Assembly: GCA_025667525.1 (NCBI GenBank)
Contig: CM046875.1
Location: 530,063,079 to 530,127,078, forward strand
Length of the DNA: 64,000 nucleotides
Source: Glebionis coronaria
Lineage: Eukaryota > Streptophyta > Magnoliopsida > Asterales > Asteraceae
Direction of reading: 5' to 3'
Below the pieces are notes generated by a model. That model ran no database searches. It saw only the letters and a program-made list of their open reading frames with translations, and was not told the DNA's origin. The position numbers and the translations under genes were made by a program. Each line of letters starts with the position of its first letter. Positions within the stretch are counted from its first letter, which is position 1. Below are positions 21,305 to 32,938 of this stretch, piece by piece.

Positions 21305-21411
21305 TTGTTAACATTTTCCCTCCAATGTTTTCCCTCCAAAGTTTTCCCTCCAATGTTTTCCCTCCAAAGTTTTCCCTCCAATTGACTCCCTCCAATGTTT
21401 TCCCTCCCATG
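21305..21411. repeat. TTTTCCCTCCAA minisatellite
   Basis: About six units of TTTTCCCTCCAATG / TTTTCCCTCCAAAG (about 16-17 bp) in alternation. It is flanked on both sides by copies of GGTGGTTGTGATGATAAGGA (21244 and 21415), so the array sits inside a larger duplication upstream of the GRF ORF. Confidence 0.85.
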
Positions 21412-21433
21412 CTGGTGGTTGTGATGATAAGGA

Positions 21434-22378
21434 CTCATATCATGTAATACGATCCCCTATTGGCTCATATCATGTAATACGATCCCCTATTGGCTCATAT
21501 CATGTAATACGATACCCTATTGGCTCATATCATGCAATACGATACCCTATTGCCTCATATCATGCAATACGATACCCTATTGGCTCACATCATGTAATAC
21601 GATCCCCTATTGGCTCATATCATGCAATACGATCCCCTATTGGCTCATATCATGCAATACGATACCCTATTGGCTCACATCATGTAATACGATACCCTAT
21701 TGCCTCATATCATGCAATACGATACCCTATTGGCTCATATCATGCAATACGATACCCTATTGGCTCATATCATGCAATACGATACCCTATTGGCTCACAT
21801 CATGTAATACGATCCCCTATTGGCTCATATCATGTAATACGATCCCCTATTGGCTCATATCATGTAATACGATCCCCTATTGCCTCATATCATGCAATAC
21901 GATACCCTATTGGCTCACATCATGTAATACGATCCCCTATTGGCTCATATCATGCAATACGATACCCTATTGGCTCATATCATGCAATACGATACCCTAT
22001 TGGCTCATATCATGCAATACGATACCCTATTGGCTCATATCATGCAATACGATACCCTATTGGCTCACATCATGTAATACGATCCCCTATTGGCTCATAT
22101 CATGCAATACGATACCCTATTGGCTCACATCATGTAATACGATACCCTATTGCCTCATATCATGCAATACGATACCCTATTGGCTCATATCATGTAATAC
22201 GATCCCCTATTGGCTCATATCATGCAATACGATACCCTATTGGCTCATATCATGCAATACGATACCCTATTGGCTCATATCATGCAATACGATACCCTAT
22301 TGGCTCACATCATGTAATACGATCCCCTATTGGCTCATATCATGTAATACGATCCCCTATTGGCTCATATCATGCAAT
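21434..22378. repeat. 30-bp tandem array, ~31 copies
   Basis: Exact 30-bp period; the unit starts GGCTCATATCATG and ends CCCCTATT or CCCTATT-type. Units differ at a few fixed positions (ATATC/ACATC, GTAATA/GCAATA, GATCCCC/GATACCC, GGCTC/GCCTC) in recurring combinations, indicating higher-order units. There are no spacers. Located between the GRF ORF and the TNPA-like gene. Confidence 0.95.
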
Positions 22379-23080
22379 AAAATATATTGGTGATACTTAT
22401 TAATTTTTTATATAAACAAAATAACTTGTTAATATTTTATATAAATAATTTAGTAATTATAAACTCTATTTACTGTTTTAAAACATTTTAAAATTAAAAT
22501 TATTCTCGTTTCGAAATTTACTATTTTAAAACGTAATTATTGTAATTTATAAAATAAATTTACATAAATAAAATATATTGGTGATACTTATTAATTTTTT
22601 ATATAAACAAAATAACTTGTTAATATTTTATATAAATAATTTAGTAATTATAAACTCTATTTACTGTTTTAAAACATTTTAAAATTAAAATTATTCTCGT
22701 TTCGAAATTTACTATTTTAAAACGTAATTATTGTAATTTATAAAATAAATAAAATATATTGGTGATACTTATTAATTTTTATATAAACAAAATAACTTGA
22801 TAATATTTTATATAAATAATTTAGTAATTATAAACTCTATTTATTAACGTTTTAAAACATTTTAAAATTAAAATTATTCTCGTTTCGAAATTTACTATTT
22901 TAAAACGTAATTATTGTAATTTATAAAATAAATTTACATAAATAAAATATATTAGTGATACTTATTAATTTTTTATATAAATAAAATAATTTGTTAATAT
23001 TTTATATTAATAATTTAGTAATTTAAAAACTCTATTTATTGATTTTTTTTAAACATTTTAAATTTAAAACTATTATAGTT
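22378..23080. repeat. ~185-bp AT-rich tandem repeat, 4 copies
   Basis: Units begin AAATATATTGGTGATACTTA (about 22380, 22568, 22750) and AAATATATTAGTGATACTTA (22943), with later copies more diverged and the last truncated. Each contains TTATTCTCGTTTCGAAATTT. No coding potential. Confidence 0.9.
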
Positions 23081-23084
23081 TCGA

Positions 23085-23280
23085 AATTTAGGGTCGAAAT
23101 TTCGACCCTAAATTTGGCACTAAAACTTTTTATTTTCAAAAAATTTCACGAAAATCTTAAAACTCTACACCAAAATTAAAAATTTCGCGGTTTATATTTA
23201 GGGTCGAAAATTAGGGTCGAAAATTTCGACCCTAAAATTTAGGGTCGAAATTTTCGACCCTAATTTTCGACCCTAAATTC
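23085..23280. repeat. Internal cluster of AGGGTCGAAA palindromes in CACTA
   Basis: The same palindromes as in the subterminal zones recur here, 4.3 kb from the right end, including a compound one around 23190-23275. They lie just upstream of the coding part and could mark a former element end or a second TNPA-binding cluster near the promoter. Confidence 0.75.
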
Positions 23281-23377
23281 TATCCACAACTTAGCCAAAA
23301 CACTTCATTCTATCTTCATCTTCTTTACTAAAAAAAAAAAACGGGAGCCACTCCATTCTATCTTCACCTTCGCACCA

Positions 23378-23660
23378 CCACCGTGCCATCCCACACTCCG
23401 TCCCACCACCTTCATTCTTCAATTTTCGACCCACTCCACCACCACCATCCGTCCCACTCCGTCCGACCCACCACCATCCTTGGCACCACCACACTCCACC
23501 CCACACTCCGTCCGACCCACCACCACACTCCACCCCAGTCATCACCACCACCACCCCGTCACCCCATCACCAACACCATCCTTCGCACCACCACCCCGTC
23601 ACCCCAGTCATCACCACCACCCCGTCACCCCAGTCAGTCCCACCACCACCACAATTTTGT
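23378..23660 (+). repeat. CCACCA-rich simple repeat
   Basis: Pyrimidine/CA-rich low-complexity sequence (CACCACC, CCCCGTCACCCCAGTCATCA repeated). It supports long spurious frames on both strands. It lies between the palindrome cluster and the TNPA-like gene, so it may be leader sequence; further CCACCACC-type sequence occurs at 23785-23870. Confidence 0.6.
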
Positions 23661-23880
23661 TTAATTATTATTATTATATTATTATAAAGGTATTGATTTT
23701 TTGTTTAATATATTAATTTTGTTTAATTTTTTGCTAAATGTGATTGTTAATGTGATTGTTATTGTTAATTTTTTTGCTAGCAACCACCACCACCACCGAC
23801 GGCAGCAATAGCAACCACCACCGCCGGCGGCAGCAGCACCACCACGGCAGCAACAACAGTAGCCACCTACTACTAAAGGT

Positions 23881-24735
23881 AGGTGTTTATTTTTCTTATA
23901 TTAAAAACGTATGAGCTAATTTTTTTACTTGTTTTCGGCTTATTTTGGCTTAATTGATTTCGGGTTATATTTAGTCTTAGTTGATTTCGGATTATATTTA
24001 GGCTTAGTTGATTTCGGATTATTTAGGTTTAGTTGATTTAGGCTTAGTTGATTTCGGATTATATTTAGGTTTAGTTGATTTCGGCTTAATTCTTTTAGGC
24101 TTAATGGATTACGGCTTATATATGGCTTAATATTTATTAAGGAATTTGGACTTATATATATATAGGGACGAGTTTAATTTTTTTATATGTTTATCGTAGC
24201 CAAGACCCAAGTCACAGCCGAGAACCGAATTCCCGAGTCACAGTCGTATAAAAGGTAATGTTTTTTTTTTGAAATTGTTTTAGTGTTTGTTTCAAATTAG
24301 ATAAAATCTCGGAAACCAACTAATTTAGATTTTTTTTATTTTATGTTTGTGTTTGGTTAGCACCGGGACAGTCGGGACAAGTTCCTCATCCGGACCTTTT
24401 TTTCTATCTTTCCATCTTTGTTTATTTCAGCCGTGACCGAGGTGTGTAATTAATATTATGCATATGTTTATTATATTATATATTGTTAGTCTTTTGTAGT
24501 AAATAATTTTAGGATTGTTTTAGGATTCTAGTCGATTAATTTTGGAAAAGCCCCGTCCGAAATTAATCAACCTTAGAAAACCCGTCCGAAATTAATTTAT
24601 TAGAAATTAATTTCGGAAAGTCCCCATTTTTGGGACTGCTTTTTGAATGTTTTGTCTCATTTAGGATATGAATGCGTGTGTATTAGCATTAACCGGTCCA
24701 CGAAATTGTGTGTTCATGTACTTGTTATATTACAG
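23881..24735 (+). other. Leader or intron sequence upstream of the TNPA-like gene
   Basis: Contains a degenerate ~26-bp tandem repeat TTAGTTGATTTCGG..TTATATTTAGGC (about 23940-24110) and GTCCGAAATTAAT repeats (24555-24620). Short exon-like islands with AAG-GTA and CAG borders (around 24200-24260) suggest non-coding 5' exons, but this is not certain. Confidence 0.4.
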
Positions 24736-26746
24736 ATGGCGTGTGTAGGTGGTAGATCACACGGTGGGGATGGTGATGGTACTCCACCTAGACGACCTAC
24801 AAAGTCCGTACCCGGCAATTGCGAAAGTAAGAAATTGTGATTTATTTTTATTTTATGTCAACTCTTATTGTTAATTAAGTGTGTTTGAATTTTCACGAAT
24901 CAATAACTTCAATAACTAATCTTTGCAGGTGAACCGATACCACATATGGTTACGGTTAATACGAGCCTAAGGAGGAAGCATAGGGCGCATGGAGGACCTT
25001 TGCCAGTTTCATTTGATGTTTATGATCTTAATAGCTTCCATCCGTTAGGCAATAATGCTGCGATGTTGACCTCTCTGATGGGGGAAACAGTCCGACCACT
25101 TCCACTTACTTGCGAGTGGGAACAGATACCATTGCACCTCAAAGCCCATATCTTTCCTACACTTGAGGTATTAATTGTTTGCGTTACATCTAGCCTTATT
25201 AACTGTTTTGGTTGAAAATTGTTTGTTTATTTAAATGCATATGTTTACATGTAGACCTATTTCAACCTGACGGGTTGGTTGGATAGTCATGATACTGTGA
25301 CTTATGGCGGGGTAACATATGTGGTGGGAGAAAGGATAACAACAGGAATTAACTGTAAGTTGAGGCTACTTTGGCGCAAAAATAGGAACTTGTTAAAGCA
25401 TGACTATTATTCTATCCATGATTCGGCCGAGGAAGCGGCGCTTGTACCGCCCCCATCGAGTTCTACATGGGCCAACAGATCAGCAAGGGAGTGGCGTGAT
25501 TTGTGCCGGTATTGGTCCGACCCGAAACAAGTGAGGAGAAGTGAAATTAATGCAGTTAACCGCTCGAAAAACAAAGTTTCTACACATCAAGGGAAAAAAT
25601 CATTCGCTCAAGGAAGGAACGAATATGTAAGAATCGTTATAGTTTTTGTGATCATTTAAAAGTTTTATATTGTTTATTTATATTTTGTTATTAATTTTTT
25701 TTGGTAAAGATCTTGTTATTAATTTATTTGATATTGTACAGAAAGTCAAGCATGGGACCGATGAGGACCTTATACAAACTTGGAAGAGGGCACGCACAAA
25801 CAAGAATGGCACTATGTCCGAGGAAAATGCAGACAGATATGTAAGTAATTTAATTTATACATGCTTTAATAACATATTTTTATTTGTTTTTAACTTCTTT
25901 TTTTGTCTTTCTTTTTCACAGTCGAGAATGATGTGCATAAAAGAAGCGATTTCTTGCGGTGCTGAGCAGTACAAAAGTGATCAAGAAATAATTGATCTAG
26001 TAAATCCGAGCCGCAACACTCAAAATATCGTCGGCAGGGGCAGGAAGTTGCCGGGTGGTGGTACCTCATATGGATGCGGGAGTAGTTCTTATAGTGAGGG
26101 AGTGACTCGAGAACAACTCTCGGAGGTACTTAGGATTCATGAGCAAGAAAAAGAGCTGCTGAGGAAGCAAACCGAGGAGGCGCAGCAACGGGCTAATTTG
26201 GCCCATATGTATGCTAGTATGGCGCAACAAAATGCTGAGGTAAACAACGCCCGCCTAAGTCATTTGATTTCTCATTATACTTCACATGTGGGTCGAGGGT
26301 ATACCGGACCTCCTAACCCTTTTATACCGCCACCCCAATTCGCTTCTATGCCTGGCATGTCTCAGATCCCTGGTATGCCTCAGTTCCCTGGTATGTCTCA
26401 GGTCCCTGTTATGCCCCAGTTCCGTGGTATTCCTCCCCCTCCCGGATTTCCATATAATGCTCCACTCAACCCACTCCAACCTCCAATTACCCAAAATAAC
26501 AGTTTCACTAACTGTAATCGACCCGTTGTCAACACCACTGGCCCCTCGAGTTCTAACTCTCGGGAAAGTCCCAACTATACCGTCAGCCTAAATCCTCATC
26601 AAAATGATACTCGGACCGTCGACGAGTTGGCTCGAGATCTTGAGAATGCCAACAACATGTCCGATAATGAGCTAATTAACTCGGATGCTGATGAGGGGGA
26701 TGATTCGGGTGATAATGATCAGGCCAACGGGGACTATTCAGATTAG
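24736..26746 (+). CDS. TNPA-like plant transposase protein (Ptta/En/Spm family) of CACTA
   Basis: Five exons keep frame: 24736-24826, 24929-25167, 25255-25626, 25742-25840, 25922-26746, all GT/AG, giving about 541 residues with no stop. Key stretches: TYFNLTGWLDSHD..., RLLWRKNRNLLKHDYY, STWANRSAREWRDLCRYW, the family's S.(A/S)NR.K...H..G..SFA pattern (EINAVNRSKNKVSTHQGKKS), then DEDLIQTWKRARTNKNGTM. A Glu/Gln-rich coiled coil (EQEKELLRKQTEEAQQRANL) and a Pro/Met-rich tail with repeated FPGMSQ-type units precede an acidic C-terminus. In En/Spm, TNPA binds subterminal motifs and regulates transposition while TNPD cuts; here the palindromes are the likely targets. It is the best-preserved gene in the window. 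Confidence 0.85.
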
Positions 26747-27047
26747 GAGTTGTTGGTTTTAGACTTTTTATTTTGTGTAATAACTTAAGACTTGTTAAAT
26801 TGTGAAACATGGATTTATTGTGATGTGTAATAATTTTAGACTTGTTACATTTGTGAAATAAGGATTTAGTGAAATGTATTCTAACGTTTTGGCTATTTAA
26901 CGTATTGTAAATTAGTAGTATTGTACTGTTTAGTGATTTGTAATATTGTGGATTTGTTGAAATATAGATTTTTTTCCGGAAAAAATGCCGGAAAAAAATC
27001 TGGGAAAAAACTGCAAAATGCAGTTTTTTTTTTTGCCCAGAAACCAT

Positions 27048-27640
27048 TTAGGGTCGAAATTTCGACCCTAATCATATAGGTAGGGTCGAAATTTCGACCC
27101 TAAATTATAGTTAGGGTCGAAAATTTCGACCCTAAGTTTTAGGGTCGAAATTTTCGACCCTAAATTTCGACCCTAAACCCCTTCTGCACAAAATATTTCT
27201 GGACAAAAATAATATAAAATGTTTAGGGTCGAAAATTTCGACCCTAAAATTTAAAGAAATTTCGACCCTAAATTATTAAAAAAAAAAAAAACTTTTTTAT
27301 AATCTTTTTAATATATACACGTGGATATTAAATAAAAAAAAAAAAAAAAAAAAAATTTCACAAAGATAAAAAAATACACGTGGATATAATTTAGGGTCGA
27401 AAATTTCGACCCTAAATTAAAAAGAGATTCGACCCTAATTTTTGGTCAAACTGTTTTTTGGAAAGTGGTGGGCCCCAAATTTTCGACCCTAAACTACAAA
27501 GGGTTTTTCGACCCTAGTTTTTTAGGGTCCAAAATTTAGGGTCGACCACTTAGGGTCGAATATTTCGACCCTAAATATTAGGGTCGAAAACCCTTTGTAT
27601 TTAGGGTCGAAAATTTCGACCCTAAACCCCAAAATTGTTG
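27048..27640. repeat. Right subterminal palindromic repeats of CACTA
   Basis: A denser cluster than at the left end: AGGGTCGAAA/TTTCGACCCT palindromes at about 27048, 27082, 27112, 27142, 27223, 27391, 27538-27625. Several overlap to give compound hairpins. Between them are A-runs (27280, 27338). Confidence 0.85.
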
Positions 27641-27645
27641 TAGTG

Positions 27646-28190
27646 ACATGGGTCAGCCCGACACAAAGAATAGGCTTCTTGTAAGAATTGTCACAATCAT
27701 GTTGTCACTTATATCTTGAATCTTGTATACGCATCTTCACTATTAACTTATTTATACACCACTTTACCATAAAATTGAGCTTCGAAAAATAATCTATCTA
27801 TCTTGTTTATAGTAAAGACAAACTTAACTCTTTCGTTAAGGGCTTGGCGAAGTACCAACTTTTTATATACAGAGAACCCTTCCATATAATCAACAAAAGC
27901 TAAAGCCCTATCACTAATACATGGTGCAACTTTTAATGAATAGTCAGTGTGTCCAGGTGAATCAATCATAGAGATAAGATAATTCTTATACTCAATATAT
28001 GTTCCATTGAACTAATGGTAATAGCGTGGTTTGCTTCATCAGTAGTTGTAGTAGGATTTCTCACTTCACTTGCAACTACATGTTCAATACGATCAACAGT
28101 CGTCTTAAGAATCTCCATCATATTTGACTTTCCTTAAGCTATTTGTCTCGCGAGAAATATGGTACGGATATTATCCTTGCAGAATATCAT
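27646..28190 (-). pseudogene. eEF2 pseudogene, 5' part (minus strand), right of CACTA
   Basis: Reading leftward from about 28190: a damaged P-loop (stop, then GKSNMMEILKTTVD), then EANHAITI corresponding to the effector region, IDSPGHTDYS (the G3 motif, intact at 27968), LAFVDYMEGF, LRQALNERVKFVF, TINKIDRLFFE (G4, NKID), and KVVYK near 27748. It joins across the CACTA element to CEDVVFSC at 19742. Stops at the P-loop and before 27748 show it is not functional. Together with 18420-19742 it spans G domain to domain IV. Confidence 0.88.
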
Positions 28191-28857
28191 AGTGCCAAGC
28201 TTGTTAGGTGTAAGTTTCACCAAAAAATAATTGAAAGTAGAGAACAAGTAAAACATAAAAAAATCATATTTAACATGTAATGCAGAATATAAGAGTTTAT
28301 TAGTTAGTTGATAGCACAATGTATAATTGTAACAATTTTACTTCTTATATTATAACAATCTATTTTATCAATAACAAATCATGTGAAAACATTTTCCCTC
28401 TCTTTTCTTATCATGGTATCATAGATAAATATTGCTCTACCATCATCACCACCATATTCCGCCATAACTAACCACCACAACTACCATAACTGAAATAAAA
28501 AATCACCATAACTACATAACAACGCATCACAAAACCCTTAAACATCACTGTAATTATCTTTGACCACAACAACACCATCATTACCCTTCTATAACTACCA
28601 TCTCAAATCGTGATAAGAAAAGAGAGGGAAGCTATTTTCACGTGCTTTGTTATCGATAAAATGAATTTTTACAATACAAGAAGTGAAACTGTTACATTTA
28701 TACACCGTGTTATCAACTTACTAACTTACAAACTCTACATCGAGTCTACATTGCATGTTAAATATAATTACTTTTTTTATGCTCACTTGTCACATTATTT
28801 CAATTATTTTATCGTAATCTTACATCTAACTAGCTTGGTAATCTGACGGCATGCACG
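28191..28857. repeat. Inverted-repeat arms and spacer between the two eEF2 pseudogenes
   Basis: 28191-28420 and 28605-28857 are inverted copies (CCCTCTCTTTTCTTATCA against TGATAAGAAAAGAGAGGG; also AACATGTAATGCAGA... against its complement). They hold the upstream or intronic part of the eEF2 copies. The unique spacer, about 185 bp (28421-28605), is CCATCA/CACCA-rich. So the duplication includes sequence upstream of the coding part. Confidence 0.75.
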
Positions 28858-30180
28858 GATAATATACGTAATGTATCTCTCGTGGGTTATATGGCTCAAG
28901 GAAAGTCAACTATGACGAATTTTCTTAAGACGATTGTTGATGGTATTGACCTAGTAGTTGCAAGTGAAGCACCAAATCCTAATACAAATAATGATGAAGC
29001 TAACCAGCTATTACCATCACTTCTACCCGAACATATCTTTAGTACAAGACCTATCTTATCTCTTTAATTGATTCACCTTGTCATATGGACTATCCATCTA
29101 AGGCTAATGTTGCACTACATATTAGTGATGGGGCATTAGTTGTTGTTGGTTGTATGGAAGGGTCCTTTGTAAATACAAAGACGATAACCTGAGAAGCCCT
29201 CGGTAAAGGAGTTAAATTTATCTTTACTATAAACACAATAAATAGATTATTTTTCGAATCTCAAATTAATGGCAAAGTAGTGTATAAAGAAGTTAATAGT
29301 GAAGAAGCGTACAAGAGATTAAAGAATATTATTGACAACACTAATGTGATAATTGATGCTTACAAGACCCTTCTTTTTTATGTCGGGGTTGACCCGTGTG
29401 AAAACGTTGTGTTTTCATGTATTAAGGATGGTTGGTCCTTTACATTATCAAACTTTACAAAAAAATTTACTTCTAGATCTAATCTTCTTAAATCAGAATT
29501 CGTAAGTGTCTTTGGGGTAACAGTGTGTTTATTGATCTTTGCTTTGATCCAATAAATTTTTTATTAAAGCTTGTATGGAAGAAGATTTTTTTGAATTGTA
29601 TACAAGGTGAATAAGTTTGGTTTAAAATTAGAGAGTGATGTTATAATTAAGAAATCAAGAAAGTAAGACAGAAGTGGCTTTCTCCTAACTTTTTAGTTGA
29701 GATGATGATCACTCGTCTACCTTTCCATTCTAGTGCACAAAACGATCACATGAAGAACTTGTATGGTCCGCAGAAAGAAGATGTGTATGCCACTACCATA
29801 AGAGGATGTGATCGTCTAGAGCCTCTCATTCTCAATGTTTCTAGTTAGATTCCTTTATTTGAAAATGGCAAAGTTTTTTCTTTGGACGTGTTTTTGCTAG
29901 AACGGCTTAAGAGGGCTTGAAGGTGAAAATGATGGGACCTAATTTGTAGAAGGAATGTGTAATCTAACTAGAAAACATGCACGATGTGCCATGTGGGAAC
30001 TTAATAGCCCTTATTGCTTTAGAGTAGTTGATTTCAAAAAACATAACGATGTGACAGAACATGAAAACATTCATGCTTGCCTAATGTGTGATATGAATTT
30101 TGTGGCTCGCCTGTTCTCCGTGTTTAGCTATAGTCGCAACCGTTATCCTATGCTTTTAAGGGTCTGTGACTTCTTAATAA
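28858..30180 (+). pseudogene. eEF2 pseudogene, plus-strand twin
   Basis: DNIRNVSLVGYMAQGKSTMT (28858-28917) matches the eEF2 N-terminus, with the usual AHVDHGKST P-loop changed to GYMAQGKST. It continues with NEEANQ-like effector remains, IDSPCHMDYPSKA (G3), a TGA in place of a codon near 29190, FTINTINRLFFE (G4 changed), EEAYKRLKNIIDNTNVIIDA, DPCENVVFSCIKDGWSFTL, and later EMMITRLPFHSSAQND, ATTIRGCDRLEPLILNVSS and a domain III remnant to about 30180. It shares changes with the minus copy, so the two are duplicates of one pseudogene. It lacks the CACTA insertion and the domain IV part. Confidence 0.88.
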
Positions 30181-30262
30181 CCTTGATCCCAACCTCTTTT
30201 CAAATGCAAATGTTGATCAATTTTATTTAAAATTAATTTTCTTTTTACTACATTTATCGGTA

Positions 30263-31475
30263 GATCTCTATCTCTCGGGTTTGTAGCTTCTTGAATCGTC
30301 AAAAATTCAGTTCGTAGAAGAAATTATGAACAAAACGGTGTAACTAGGTCGATAATAACCTGTAATCACTAATTAAGGGAAAATAGTGATCCCGAGTTAT
30401 TTAACCGTCTAATTGTTCTCAAACTTTTAATAAAGCCTATAAATGCATAGATAATGATTTTGACCGTTGGAATTTCTGGACACATGTTTATGTCATGAGA
30501 TAAATTTTCTTGTCCAATTCTAAATAATATTTTTAAACCATAATTCTTAGTTGAATTGACTTGTGACGTTAATGTGCAGAAATTTTAGATTCGACACCAA
30601 CACGAAAGTTGTGGATCTATATCTCATGGTTTCGTGGCTTCTTGAATCATTAAAAGCGCAGTTCCTAAAAATGAGTTATGACCAAAACAGTGTAACTATG
30701 TCAATATATAACGTGTAATCATACTTGAGGGAATATAGTGATCCCTAGGTCTTTAAACGTCATATCATCTTCAAATTTTTACTAAAGCTTATAAATGCAT
30801 ATATCTTGAGTTTAACCATTAGAATTTGCGGTCCTGTATGTACTTCCTGTGAATAATGTGCTCATCCAATTTGAAATAATATTTCCAACTTTAATTCTTA
30901 GTTAACTTTACTTGTGGCGGTAATTAGTTGAATACTAGATTCGACTCCGACACGGAAGTTGTGGATCTTTATCTCTCGGTTTTATGGCTTCTTGAATCAT
31001 CAAAATCCAAATTTGTATAAAGGAGTTATGAACAAAATACTATAACTATGTCAATATATAACGTGTAATCAATAATTGATAGATTATAGTGATCTTGAGT
31101 TTTGTAACCGTCAAATCATCCAAAAAATTTTACTAAAGCATATAAACGCATAGATCTTGAGTTTGAGCGTTGAAATTTGCGGTCCCATGTATACTTCCTG
31201 GGAATAACACTCGTCCAATTTTAAATAACATTTTAAACATTAATTCTTAGTTAACTTGACTTGTGGCGGTAATGAGTTAAAACCTAGATTCGACTCCAAC
31301 ACAAAAGTTTTAGATCTATGTCTCTTGATTTCGTGGCTTAATGAATCATCAAAAGCGCATTTTATATGAAACTACCAAAATGATGTAACTATGTCAACAT
31401 ATATCGTATTATGATATTATCATTAATTGAGGGAAACATTGATCTCGAGTCATTTAACCGCCAGAATGTTCTCAA
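30263..31475 (+). repeat. ~350-bp tandem repeat, ~3.5 units (left part)
   Basis: Units start at GATCTCTATCTCTCGG-like sequence at 30263, 30614, 30964 and 31313 (spacing 351, 350, 349 bp). Shared inner blocks are GGCTTCTTGAATCAT, TGTAATCA, AACCGTC, AAACGCATAGATCTTGAGTTT and AATTCTTAGTTAACTTGAC. The fourth unit breaks at about 31475 just before the first (AT)n tract. The array resumes at 53640. Confidence 0.9.
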
Positions 31476-31517
31476 GAAAATAGTTGCTTCAAAGCTCGAC
31501 CTAGAAGCGAAAAAGGC

Positions 31518-31898
<381 letters not shown>

Positions 31899-32304
31899 TG
31901 ACTTGTGATCGTCGTTCACATTTTTTATGTACGTAAGTATTTGTTTGAAATTGTTTTAAAATATAGTATGAGTTATATATTTTTTTTGGTATTGTAAATG
32001 TTGTTTACCATTTATTATTTATATAAATATTTGTTTGTATTTTTTTCAAGAAGAATATGCAAGCATTACTTGTAAGTATGTCAAGGAATAAGTTATGTAA
32101 CTGTTACTGAATTACAAACATCATAAAAAGTTTAAGTAGTTAATAGTGAACAAAAAGAAATTAATGATCATCCCATAAGAGAAACTAAGATTTAGTAAAC
32201 TATACGTCATAACAAAGTATTTGCTTTTAGTTTAAATGTCAAAATAAAGTTCTTTATATACAATGTTTTGTTGAATTTGTGTATTTACCATTTCTATCAC
32301 AACA

Positions 32305-32360
32305 TAAAATCTTCAACCTTTTGTGCTCTTGACCCTTGAGACATCGATATATAGTTGCGC
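32305..32360 (-). pseudogene. RepHel helicase C-terminal remnant
   Basis: On the minus strand LFKPAQLYIDVSRVKSTKG is readable from about 32369 to 32312 before a stop. It corresponds to the conserved QLYVA(L/V)SRV motif near the end of Pif1-type Helitron helicases. Only this short block was recognised; the replication-initiator and remaining helicase parts are missing or too decayed. Confidence 0.65.
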
Positions 32361-32938
32361 CGGCTTAAATAAAATTGACCTCTAAATATACAATCCAACT
32401 TTAAACAATGTTTGGCCTTAGCAAAATAAACTGAAACGGAAATTATCGAGAATTTATGCTATGACATTTTAATGTCCAATGTGTTAAAGACCATATACGG
32501 TATTGCGCAAAAAGTTTAAAATAAAAATTCATTAGTAGGTTGCATTAAAAACTCTAGAATATAATTGTTTTTAAACTCCATGTTATTATGACATCATATA
32601 ATATCGGATCAGTTTGACTACTACATTTGCCTTCGCCTATTATGGGGTTACACGTTATCATCTGTTAGTTTGACTGCTAATTGTATGTTATGGATTACAT
32701 GTTTGTATGAGTTACACACACTTGTAACCTTATGTAGTTCATGACACAAGTCTTTCTACCGTCATTACTAAACCATCTTATCGATAAATAATCTTATTAC
32801 TAAAATTATCAATAAAAAATTATGGGTTATATAAAGAAAAATCGTTTACTCCCAAATAAAATTTAGTTTTCCTTTTCATCTTCAAATACCAAAAACATAT
32901 TAATAAACAAAATATGTCATTAAGAATGAAAATTACTA

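Larger units (their letters stand above)
19743..27645 (+). mobile_element. CACTA (En/Spm-type) transposon, 7.9 kb
   Basis: The left end CACTACAACAAAAT and right end ATTTTGGGG-complement ATTGTTGTAGTG form the CACTA inverted repeat. The 3-bp target duplication is ACA on both sides (19740-19742, 27646-27648). The unoccupied target is visible in the plus-strand eEF2 pseudogene near 29396. Subterminal regions are packed with palindromes built on AGGGTCGAAA. Contents: a GRF zinc-finger ORF on the minus strand, large tandem arrays, and an intact five-exon TNPA-like gene. No TNPD (Transposase_21) gene is visible, so the element would need a TNPD-type transposase supplied in trans. Confidence 0.93.

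Noticed and set aside
21434..22378. Regular 30-bp repeats resembling a CRISPR array
   Set aside because: The repeats are directly contiguous with no unique spacers, and the context is a plant CACTA transposon.
23291..23716. His/Pro- or Gly/Trp-rich frames on both strands
   Set aside because: They are low-complexity translations of the CCACCA-rich repeat.
26282..26591. Alternative frames over the TNPA-like last exon
   Set aside because: They follow the Pro/Met-rich tandem units in the wrong frame; the main exon is continuous and domain-bearing.
18420..30180. A functional eEF2 gene
   Set aside because: Both copies have stops, frameshifts and altered GTP-binding motifs; one is split by a 7.9-kb transposon.
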